Part shown: one piece after another, positions 12,301 to 24,300 of the stretch
Layout of the letters: every line of letters begins with the position of its first letter
How positions within the stretch are numbered: the stretch's first letter is position 1
Position numbers and translations under genes: made by a program
Source of the DNA: Siphonodentalium dalli
Lineage: Eukaryota; Mollusca; Scaphopoda; Gadilida; Siphonodentaliidae
Length of the DNA: 64,000 bases
Direction of reading: 5' to 3'
NCBI GenBank assembly: GCA_032622095.1
Contig: CP136069.1
Span: 67,849,319 to 67,913,318 of the forward strand
Notes under the pieces: generated by a model
Databases searched by the model: none
Seen by the model: the letters and a program-made list of their open reading frames with translations, nothing else
What the model was told of the DNA's origin: nothing

Positions 12301-15300
12301 CCCCGCATAGTGGGCTAGCATCACCAAATTCACCCTCTGGGGACCTCATTCTGCTTACACCTCAGCAGAATGAGGTTCCCAGATCTGGGGACCTCATTCT
12401 GCACCGTACCACTCCATAGAAAACATTGTCAGAACTACGCTCAATTGTAAATATTTACTACTCGATTCGGGACGCATCTATCGGCGATAAACTAACAAAA
12501 ATGATTTCGCCATCGAGAGTCACTGCATTGAATTCACATATAAGAATGACGATGTGTGTTGTCAATTTGGATATACTATTTGTAAAAAATACTACTTTGA
12601 ACAAGATTATTCTCCATTTCTATTTGATCACCCTACCGGAGTGTTTCACATCACTTTAACATACCACTCAGATCACTACCTGCTTTCACATTGCATGGAC
12701 AAGCCATGGAATAGTGTGTCTTTCATTTGCAGAATGAGGTCCTCAGAGGGTGAATTTTGTGACGCTACCCCGCACAGCGGGCTAGCATCACTAAATTCAC
12801 CCTCTGTGGACCTCATTCTGCTTAGGTCTCATCTTCTGGGAAGTATCTTTAGTCTCAAATTAACATTGTTTTTAGTTACTTTTTCCCTTCTGTTTCTATA
12901 TCCCCTAATTTGCAAAAGATAAGTTCATAATCGAGATGACTAATGTGTGATCATCACCAACTTCAACTGAACTGGGGAACTTCAATCTGATCCTAGGTCT
13001 CCCATAGCAGTTGAGGCCTAAGCAGAATGACTTCACCAGAGGTGAATTTGTAACCCGCCATGCAGGATAGCATCATTAAATTCACCCTCTGGGGACCTCA
13101 TTCTGCAAATGACAGACATTATTTCAAGGCTTATGCATGGATGCAACTCGCGATTGAAACAGAGCGTATATTGTTGAAATTTTGCGCTAGATACCCTATT
13201 AATCTCCCAGTTGATTTTGTGTTTACGGAATAGGCGAAATTAAATTATATTATTTGAATCTCGGACACTGCCGCATTGCAATAAATGATCCGCATTGGAC
13301 CGTTTTATTTTGATTTTTGATATTATGAAAACAAACAAAAAATAATAATTAAAAAAAAAAAATTATTTGGTATGTTTTAACCAACATGTCTATCATATCT
13401 CTGTGTAATGTGTTCATATTGACTATCATGTATACATATAGTGACAATAGTGACATAGAACATTAAGTAGATGACTACATTGTAGAAAATGATTAGCTGA
13501 TCATAGTCTGATGTACTAATTGTAACTCCAGAACAATTGAAAGGCACTGTAGGAAATTTAAGATTGCATGTTATTATGGAGAGGTGTCATTCAATAGGCG
13601 AGGGAAGCTATCATAGCAAGCCTTGAAATAGTGTGTCTGTCATTTGCAGAATGAGGTCCCCAGAGGGTGAATTTAGTGATGCTACCCCGCATAGCGGGCT
13701 AGCATCACCAAAATCACCCTCTGGGGACCTCATTCTGCTTACAACTCAGCAGAATGAGGTCCCCAGAGGGTGAATTTGGTGATGCTAGCCCACTATGCGG
13801 AGTAGCATCCAGACCCGTTTACTTTCAAAATTGGAAATAGGGAGATTTGTCCTCAGAAATCAGGAGATTTAGTGAAAAATAGGGAGATTTTTTTTTCAAT
13901 GTCAGTATCTTGGAAAAAAACTTCATATTTTTCATTTAAATGTCATATAGACTGTTTGTTGCATTGGGTTTTCATCTGCCACAATTAATGGCCTTGAAAT
14001 CACTGAATCATTTGGGAATAAAATTACGATTTTCCGGTTATGGATCACATTTTATTTCGAACAAGGCAATACAACGATTAAAACTATAGTTACACACTAT
14101 AAAATGGAGCTATCGGATAATTTTGTCGCCAGAGATATTCAGAAACATCGGTGAATTTAAAGAGAACACGTTTTGACAGAATTGTTTGAGGTCCGTTCGA
14201 TTAGCGTTCTGTTATTGCGTATACAAAACACGGAATACCACAAAGACGGAAACGGAAGTTTCACCGACACAAAAACGAACGAAAAGTTTAAATCGGCAAT
14301 ATAATAATTTGAGTCGGCGGTTTTAAAGCAGTCGGTCGGGATGAGCAGAAACCAACACTTTATTAAGTGTGGCCAAAAAGGAAGGCTTCTTGTTTGATAT
14401 ATTATAATCCTTGTCTGGACATTGAAGACTGCATTTACTTACTCAACGCTGTTAAACAAAAGAGTCGACATTGTGTCAACATTTTGTCACTGTTTGACTC
14501 GCAGGCGATATATTCCTAATTGAGTTGTAACACTATAGCATGCATGGCTTATCACTTAATACAGCCATTGGCTAATTTTTGGTTTTATCTTTTGAATCGG
14601 GAGATTTCGTTTCCCTGATCGGGAGCACAGGAGAAATGACACAAAATCGGGAGACTCCCGCCGAAATCGGGAAAGTAAACAGGTCTGGTAGCATCACTAA
14701 ATTCACCCTCTGGGGACCTCATTCTGCAAATGACAGGCACACTATTTCATGGCTTGTATCATAATCCATGCTTACGATGAGCACAAAAAAATAAAAAATA
14801 CAAATAAAGTCCTCCCTCCCTCATTGATTCAGAACAAAAATTATCAGACTCTTAATTATTTTTTGTTTTTTCCATAGATGTTGATTTTGTTGTGTTCTGG
14901 AATATGGATGCAAGTTGGTCTGACATTTTTATGTGTGGAATGTGCATTGTCATCAAATTGTATCCATACCCCATGCAATATCAACATCCATTCCTTATCC
15001 CTTTCTATACTAATAGATTCTCTCATTCAGTTATAAAAGTATACATTGGACTGGTCTATTATTCATTTAGAGAGGTGTGCAGACGACACCCAGAAAATAG
15101 ATAACACAAGAGCAAAATTATTCATATTAATTGGTAATTACTCGTCAATGAGTATTTAGTATGGAAAGGGTTAAAGTGATGTGAAACACTCCGATTGGGT
15201 GATATAATTGAAACGGAGGATAAACTTGTTCAAAATATTTATTTTTACAAATATTATATCCTAATTGACAACACTTATTATCCCCCTCCAAATTAAAAAT

Positions 15301-18300
15301 TTGCGGGGGATATACATGTAGTAATGGGTTCCGTCCGTCCGTCCGTCCCAAATTTGTAAGAGTCATAACTTGAACAAATGTAAATGGATTTCAAAGATTT
15401 ATGATATATGAGTTCACCTGACCATTACCTAGAATGAGTTCGCAAGCCAGGTCTGGCCAGATATTTTTACCGGAGTTATTGGACTTTGTTTATTATTTTT
15501 GTCGAATTTACCAAATAGCAAATAGACGACGTCCCAGGGCTCATTTCCACAAATCTCAATGGATTTCAAAGATATTTGGTATATGAGTTCACCTGACCAT
15601 TACCTAGAATGAGTTCGCAAGCCAGGTCTGGCCAGATATTTTTACCGGAGTTAGTGGACTTTGTTTATTATTTTTGTCTAATTTACCAAATAGCAAATAG
15701 ACGACGTCCCAGTGCTCATTTCCACAAATGTCAACGGATTTCAAAGATTTTTGGTATATGAGTTCACATGACCAGTATCTAGAACAATATCGCAAACCAG
15801 GTCCGGCCGGATATTTTCAGCAGAGTTATTGGACTTTGTTTATTTTTTTGGTGCAAATGGACGACGTCACAGCGCTAATTTCCACGAATGTCAATGGATT
15901 AAAAAGATTTTTGGTATATTCGTTCCCATGACCAGTACCTAAAATGAGTTCGCAAGCCAGGCTTTTTGACAAAATCCCACCTCTTGTTTAGTACATACTG
16001 AGAACGCAAACATTATTGAGAATGCACTCCCCAACTGCACAATTCGGCGGGAGATACCGCTGTCTGTGACTGCTTGTTGTTATTCTTATAAAGTAAAACC
16101 TATCAAAACCGAACATCCTTCGAACCGGCCCTGCTCATATTTGAATGTAGACCAGAAATTTAAACTTATAAATAATCTCCAGTCCACACCAAAGCCAATA
16201 CTAGCTCAGCATAAAGTATGTCAAATCTACCGCGCATGCTTTCGGTTGGTATCGCTTACCGCTTTCGGGTTTCGGAGTTAATAATTAATGTATTTGTTCA
16301 CTTATGGACTAGAAAAGCCTTCCGATGTTCAGAATAGAGAGTTTCCGATTTACAGAGGTCATTTTTAGTGAGAATGCACTTAGGTGAATTAGGGACTGGA
16401 CAATTTGTTTGGTATGGAGAGGGATTGTTTATAGAGGGTCCAGTTTGGAGAGGTTTTACTGTATATTTATTAACCCTTTGAACCCTACTGGCCGCAAAAG
16501 CGGCCAGCCAGAAAACGTTCATACACCCGACTGGCCGCAAAAGCGGCCAGCAGCATTCAGTGACATCATAAACCTATGTAGCATGTGTATACATGTTATA
16601 ACATTGTTATATCCACTTATATCTATGTAAATGATCCCAAGGAACTTCAGCAGTTCCATGGGTGCATGTGTATGAGTTTGTTGCCGACTAGTTGGGGTAG
16701 AAAAACACGCGCATGCGCACAGCGCAGAATTCAACACACGTACATTATTTGAAGCGATTCGGGTAAAGCTCTACATTGTTGCGCGGTTCGCAGGATTGTA
16801 GAAAAACACCATTTCGATCCCTCTTGTTGGTTTAAATTAGTATTGAATACATAACCAGTGCTATGTTCTGTCATATGCGAGGAAGGCGCACGCAGTTTCT
16901 TATTTGAGTCGATTTGTTTCGCGCATGCGCATAGGATAAAATGATAAATGTATGGATTTTTGTGAAATGATACAATCACATCAAGGATCTCCATAGTACA
17001 TAAATTTGCGTTATACAGCTGCACGTTTTGACATTGCACCAAAGTAGTACTGTGGAAATGGGTTGCATTGTCACAATACAATCTAGTCCGATCTACTTGC
17101 GCGTGCACATTACAAACACGTGGTCAAATCGTGCATTATTGAGCAATTATGTAAAGTTTAAGACTCGTGGCACCATTTGAACATGACCATCACCGTGCCT
17201 TTTAGGCGATTTCTAAAACGGGACGTAATGCCATTGAATGCACAGGGAAGTGGTGTCATTCGATCACTTGGGGTATATGCTTAGCAACCATTGTTACCGT
17301 TAAATACAAACTACATGTAGGTTCAATCTTCTGACCTGATGTATCTCCAGTTTCACAATAGGGTATTGACTGCATAGAAAATGCCGTTTCTTAGCGCGGA
17401 ATTATACGACGCTATAAGCTATAATTGCATTATACTTCCAGTTCCGGGTAGTTTCTTAGAAACCGTTACCAGGGAGTGATCGTGTGGCAAAGTATACCGT
17501 TCTAAAAAAAATACACAGTGGCCCATGGGAACATACCTGTAAAATTTCAGACCTGTAGCACCATTTGAACATAACCATCAGCATGTGCATGCCAAGAATG
17601 TCTAAATTGGGGCATAATACAATTGGATTCACAGGGCAATGGTGTCATTCGATCATTTGGGGTATTTGCTTAGCAACAGTAACTGTTGCTACCGTTAAAT
17701 ACAAGTTAGGATCAGACTTCTGGCCAGATATATCTCAAATTTCACAATAGGGTGTTGACTGCATCAAAAACGCCATTTCCTTGGGCTGAATTACGACCGT
17801 AAAAGCTATAATTGTATTTTACTTTCAATATCGGGTAGATGCCTAGCATACACAACGCTGAATTTTTTTTTTGCAGCACTTTGGACCCCCACCCCCCCCC
17901 CCCCCTCTTTGTGCAAAAAAAATATTTTTTTCCACTCATGGTTTTGGGACCCCCCCCCCCCTTTCCAGTCACATTTGAATGAAATTTATCAAGCTGGAGA
18001 GCCATTATAGGCAAAAACATCAGGGTGTAGAATGTCCAGTGAAGGTGGCTGATGTTGAGAAACAGAATGATTAAATTAGAATGTTCATATATAATAATTA
18101 TCAGTCATTCGTAATTTGACCATTCTGTTTTTTCAAGCATCATCCAACTTTGGTGTACTTTCGCCACCAGTTAAACTCAATACTAATAAATTATGACTAT
18201 GAGCACAAGCAATACACTCATGAGATTACAAACATTTATCATGAAAAACTCAACACAACCAGCTGACACAACCAGTGAAACAACTTTAAAAAAATATTTT

Positions 18301-21300
18301 ATCTAATTATTTATTCCAGACTTTGCACTGGACTTTGTGTAATGTGCTTTTATCCATGAAATGCACTCGTGTTTACTTATATATTTTTTAAAGTTGCTAG
18401 TTAAAGTGAAGTTGTAAACACACAACACACCCTGACACACCGGAAAATGATATGCTGCCCTGCAGGTTGAGATGAGGTTTTCTAGATAAATGTTTTAAAT
18501 CTCATATGAGTGTATTGCTTGTGCTGAGACAGTTCAGCTCTTTTTGTTATGCAGTATTTCATAAAGTGTATGTCCTATATATTTCCATTGGAAGTGTGTC
18601 CTTATAAGTGTTTTGACTGGTGGTATTAATATAGTTTCATATGAACGATCCACTCCGATCTTATTGGATTTAATGGAGGCAGATGTAGCAGTGACTTTCG
18701 ATGCAAAATGTATCAGATATATTCATTTTCATTTTATCATTGATGTCGTTCAACTGACATTTCTAAATTGAATTTTGAAAAACGTTAAAGCTGATTGAAG
18801 AATTATTTAAGTTAATTTAAACTCAGGTGCAGTTTCAATTATCGTTGTGCAAAGTGATTTACAAAATCTTGATCTAATCTGGATTAAGAAATGAATGAGT
18901 TTAACAAGAAACATTGGTTACATTTTCTGGTACAAAATTACCCAAGTATTTCAGACTAGACACTTATCAAACTGTTTCTTGCCTGTTTTACAATATGCAG
19001 TGTACGTGGTTAGATGGATCATTTTAATATTAACAATGGCTAAATGGTTGTAGAATGGCGCATATAAATAAATAATATCTCATTATTTCACAAGGTGAAA
19101 GACAGTCATGTTTTACTAAGAAAATGCTATTGAGACTGATAGAGATCCATGTGAATGTCTGTTCATTAATAATTGGATATGTAACACTGTAGCACTTTTG
19201 TCTTTTATAGTATTAGTAACTTTGTGCCAGAAACATGTTAATAGATTAGAGAACAGGCATGTTCTACATTTATATTACACATTATTTCAGTTTCATATCA
19301 GACTTGGAGAGTTGAATTTCAGTTTGATACCACAGATAGTGGTAATGTGATATATGATTTTACTTACTGAAGTTTATGTGGTTTATTTGTCTTTAGAGTT
19401 CATTATAATATATTTAAATACCAAGTTGTTATCCAACCCAGGTGGGCCAGCGCAGTTAAAAATTTCACGAAGGTTTACTTAGAATTAGAAGGGACCAAAT
19501 AATCAAAAGATTCTGAGGCCAACCTGACCACAGATAACTGTACCTAGTATCTTGTGTGTACACTACATGTGTTATTTAGATCATAACCCATCAAAACAAT
19601 CATTATATAGGCTAAACAGCTTGTAATTAGGTCAAAAAAGGGCAAAAGGAAAAAATTTGCAAGCACCAGAAAACACCGGAAAAAACGTGTTTTCAGGAGC
19701 TGCGACCCCCCCCACCCCCACCGGCCTTGTGTCGGAATTTTTTTGCACGACCCCCCCCCCCCCCCCCCCCTGTTTGAATGGAAACTTCATTACTTATTTC
19801 TCCATATTTTGTGATAAATTATATAAATAAATTATTCTAATAAGACCTGATGTAAAATTTGCACATATACATTAGTCAAAATCTGGAATCAGGTCTTTTT
19901 CTCAACTTTAGAAGCTGTAAGGTGATAATAATAAATAGCAGGTTTCGACTATATCTGCTGGCATATATTGCTTCACAATTATCTCTATGTTTTGCTGATA
20001 TCTGGATATTTAGAACTAAAGGTCATGATTTCATCATAGCTCTTGTTCATATGTTATATTATGTTATATTATATTGTATAATTCTAGTTCCAAGTGAAAC
20101 CGGTATAACAGAAGAGGAATCAGTCATGTTTCTTGAATCGAGGTCACGGGGTGCGAGTGTCAGCGAGTTTGATGCCCCGAGTAGTACGACCAGTAATACC
20201 AGCTTAGAATCAAGTACGTTATTTTTAGCTCAACTTAGCTGTTGCCATGTGTTGGCACCCATCTGTCCATCTGTCTGTGTGTCCGTCCATCAACAGTTTC
20301 TGTTAGCACACCATACAGGTCACATCCGATCCGATCATCACCAAACTTCATATGGATCTTCGTGGTGACCTCTAGATGGGAGATTTCCAAAATACGTTAA
20401 TAAATATGGCCACTAGCAGCCATCTTAGATTTCAAATTTGAATCCATTGCCGCATCCTGCAGCCCATGTTTATTTGAGAAATTATTGTTTTGAAAATTTA
20501 CAGGCATGTTTTGGATCACCTCTAGTTTATTACAATTTCCCCATATTATCTATTTAAATTGACCAATTAAACTAATTGATTTTATTAGGCAGGATAGTGT
20601 TAGTGAACTTGAAGTGTGTCCTTGTGTTATGCAACTAAATGCATTTTGGTTATATATCTATTTTTAAGGATGTCCCTATAGCCGAGGTGGTTAAGTCATG
20701 AATAAGGTCATCGCAGTCTGGTCTTGTCGAGGTTGGCACGGTTCATACCCCGACATGGGGCAAAAATTTTGACCGATTTTCAAGCTTGATCTGAGTTGAG
20801 GGACATCTCAATATGCCATTCCGAACGATCCATGTGATGCATGGCCATTTCGACAAGAAATGAGAATTTGTTCAACCTCACTGAAGGAAGCACATTTGAT
20901 GCAATGATCACTCATACTGAGTCTGTGCCTCCATAAATATAGTATTATGATTATGGTATGATTAAACATGGGTTTTAAAAGGTGATAATTTAAAAGGCAA
21001 TTCTTAAAAAATGTTGAAATAGCCAACACATAGCTGAATTAGCCCGAGTGTGAAATAATTACGTTTGACCAAGATATGACTATTTATAAAAACAAAATTC
21101 TCACTGCTTTTTTCACTCAAGTTGTTGACGTCGTACTGATGATGTCAACCTGGGACTTTGTTTAGGCGTCATAATTCACATGCACTTAATTAGTGCAGTA
21201 ATACCGATAGCTGTGATGTATCCATATAGGCACATCTTGTTTCATTGCTGCGATCGGCAATTATAAATTATGTCAGGCCAAACATAATTTTTTCTTATTA

Positions 21301-24300
21301 TAAAATAGATCCATGGTAGGACTTACTGCTATTCCCTTAAATATAGTTTTGGCCTCATTAACCTAATTAACATATTATAGACACTATATAGTTTATAGGC
21401 CTTCCTACATATGACATTTCAGCCGTGTGTGCAATTCTATTATTAATAACAGAAATTTCAGAATAATGAGCTAATTTTCATGTGCGCGATCGTTAATTTC
21501 ATTGTGGGTTGTTAGCTTTAAATAAGCCTATATATTGGCCTACGTTTGCAGTCGTTTGCTACATTAAAAAAAATAAAGTTATATTGTTGAAATAAGGAAA
21601 ACATTACCAAGAAATAGTCTATAGATTTTAAAGATTATTGAATTTAATCGACTAATGAGGCATGTATTCAGACAAGGCATTTCTGAGAAAATTATCAAAA
21701 AAGAGACAATTTTAACTTTCACAAAAATCCGAATATTAATGCCATTTGCTAGAAAGATATTTCGAAATTGGCCTACAAATTGTTCAGACCTGAGTAGGGG
21801 CCTATTAATAAGTACCCAAATCATGGACAACCGCCAATTAATTTGCATACATCAGGGTTTCCGCCAGGGGGAAATAAATGAGTCCGTATTTCAGCCGTAT
21901 TGGGGAAACAAATAACGCAACGGAGCGACCATGGTTCATCCCGTGGGGAGAACATTTTGGTATTTGTCACTGAAAAGTAGTAATTTCCTTGCACCTGAGA
22001 TACTCACAAAGCAATCTAAAGCTACGTATATTACGCAAGTTGATCATTTCCATGGGTGCATTAATTCTGTTGATGGTATCCAGAGCAGTGATCACAAAAT
22101 TATGCACATGAGACCGCCATCTGATTGAAGACTAAATAAAAGAACAAGCTACCAGTTATAGTGTTTACAAATTTATACGATTCCGACAGGTATATTTAAA
22201 CACTAAAAAGCGTGTATGCATTGACCATTAATACCTAGATTTGAATTACGTATTTCCAAAAATGAATCCGAAAGTATATATTCTGTCAATCGTAAAACTA
22301 TTGTGCACTGTGACGTCATACTGCAGAAGATATTTAAAGTGGCATAATATGAATGGTAGCTAAATCGTTCAAACTCCGAAGGCGTAGCTTGTTCAATAGT
22401 CTGCATTAGTCCAACAACTGTACTGACGACCACTGCTATGGAACAGAGTTTTTGCCCCCGTGTTATGAAATATAATTGAGTTCTGGCGGGAAATGTGAAC
22501 ATGTGGGTCGTTGTTTATGCATCTGTGTTTGGGGCCCCAACTATTGACTGTACTTTGACTTTATCTCCATATTGGGGGATATGTTTTGCATGGGATCTCC
22601 GAGCGTGAGTTGTTTCAAGCACATAAATTCCATGCACAAAATATCCATACTCAGCAGTCTGTCATTCTTTGATGTTACCGCGACATTTTCAATGTGTATT
22701 ACGCTGTATACAATGTCACTATTTGACGGCACACCAAACTTTGCGTTGTAGTTTTAGCGCTTTTATTTCAAAGGGTTACACTGTACCGGTAACATTTTGT
22801 GCTCAATTGAGCGGTCTTTTCACAAGTATTCTGTTTAACCCTCGAGCTCCCGTTGCAGTTGGATTTTTTTTTACGATTAATTGCTATTGACTTTAGGTAC
22901 ATGTGTGTCTCAAACAGATCATCACTGAGGGGAATGAGGCGTTCCACAGACACTGAGGCCTAGTAACGGAAACCCTGATACATACATTCATGACTGATTC
23001 ATAACTTTGACTTGATAATAGGCCTATTAGATCTAATGTTTTTAAAGTAGCTACAGGCCCACAAGTTTGTGATCAGGCCATATTAAATGATGTTTTCTTG
23101 TCACTTGCTTGAAAAATGTGAGTTCTAGATAATGATATTCGCGGATATAATGATATGAGAATGTTCAAACCGTATGCATGAACATGTTCTTTGCGAGAAG
23201 TGGAATGATTTGGAATGGCTGTATTTCGGCCTATACCAAGTCAAAATAACATTTAAGAAGTAGAATAATCTGTCAATATATATATATAGAATATTGCAAT
23301 TGACCTATATGTTTAGTACACGGAGTCATGATTGTTATCAATGAAAATTATGGTGAATATATTTCTGGTAAATATGGCAATAAGTCAGAATTTTTTTTCC
23401 AGCTGATTTTATGCCTATATTGATTGAACTGGTGACATGAAATAATTCATGAGAGGCAGGTACGTTGTACAAACACAAGAGTTTTACTGTCTCTAATGAA
23501 TTATTTCATGTCACCACTTCAATCATGTGATTATTCTGTTTATTATATTCCACTATTAACATCTGATTTACTACCGAATCATACCGCCATTATACCCATG
23601 ATGCATAAATTTTGATTACGCATATGAATACAAAACGCATTAAATCCGAACCATACCGCCATTATACCCATGATACATAAATTTTGACAGCGCATATGAA
23701 TACAAAACGCGTTATGTAAAGTGACATAATTCAATCGTGAAATTATTGTTTATAATCACTTGAGAAATCAAGGTAAATCACATATAGGAATGTAATAAAT
23801 CATTTTATTACAGTCTCAAAAAGAACTTTAGACAGCAGCACTCGAGAAGGGAAGCTTCTGATTCGACTTGAGGTTCTACGCTTTGCAATAAACCTGAGTT
23901 CATCAGTCGGCGTTAAAAGTGCTGAGCAAGGATTGCTTAGGTGAGTTCTTTATCTGCTGCCTGTGCGCGGAGACATACCCACCAGGCCTCAAAATATTAG
24001 TGTTGAAACGACTAGGGTTTTTCATAGTCGACTAAACAACAGTCAAAAATCAAGTCAAAGTCGACTAAACAACAACCCCCATTCCCATGGAAAACTACCA
24101 ATTTACTATATGGCTATTGAGTACAATAAAATCACTGCAAGATAACTGCTGTTCTCATTTTTTTTTTTGCATGTGTTACGGAAAACTGTGGCTAGTGATA
24201 AAACTGGTGGCTGGTGCCTCTAAATTTGTATCCAATCCAGCTAATTAATACCGGTGTCTTGGCTAAGTTGACTTGGGTTTCATTGTGTATAGGTTTCTCG

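Noticed and set aside
14879-15104. Possible extra RICTOR exon after ccatag at 14878
   Set aside because: The phase-1 join from 11754 to 20088 is already continuous, and the sequence (FWNMDASWSDIF) has no counterpart in RICTOR.
20668-20772. Functional tRNA gene
   Set aside because: A and B boxes exist but the acceptor and T stems do not pair and a SINE-like body follows.
22203-22502. 99-codon minus-strand frame
   Set aside because: It lies within the CAGGGTTTCCG element and has no recognisable motif; could be a transposase scrap but unsupported.
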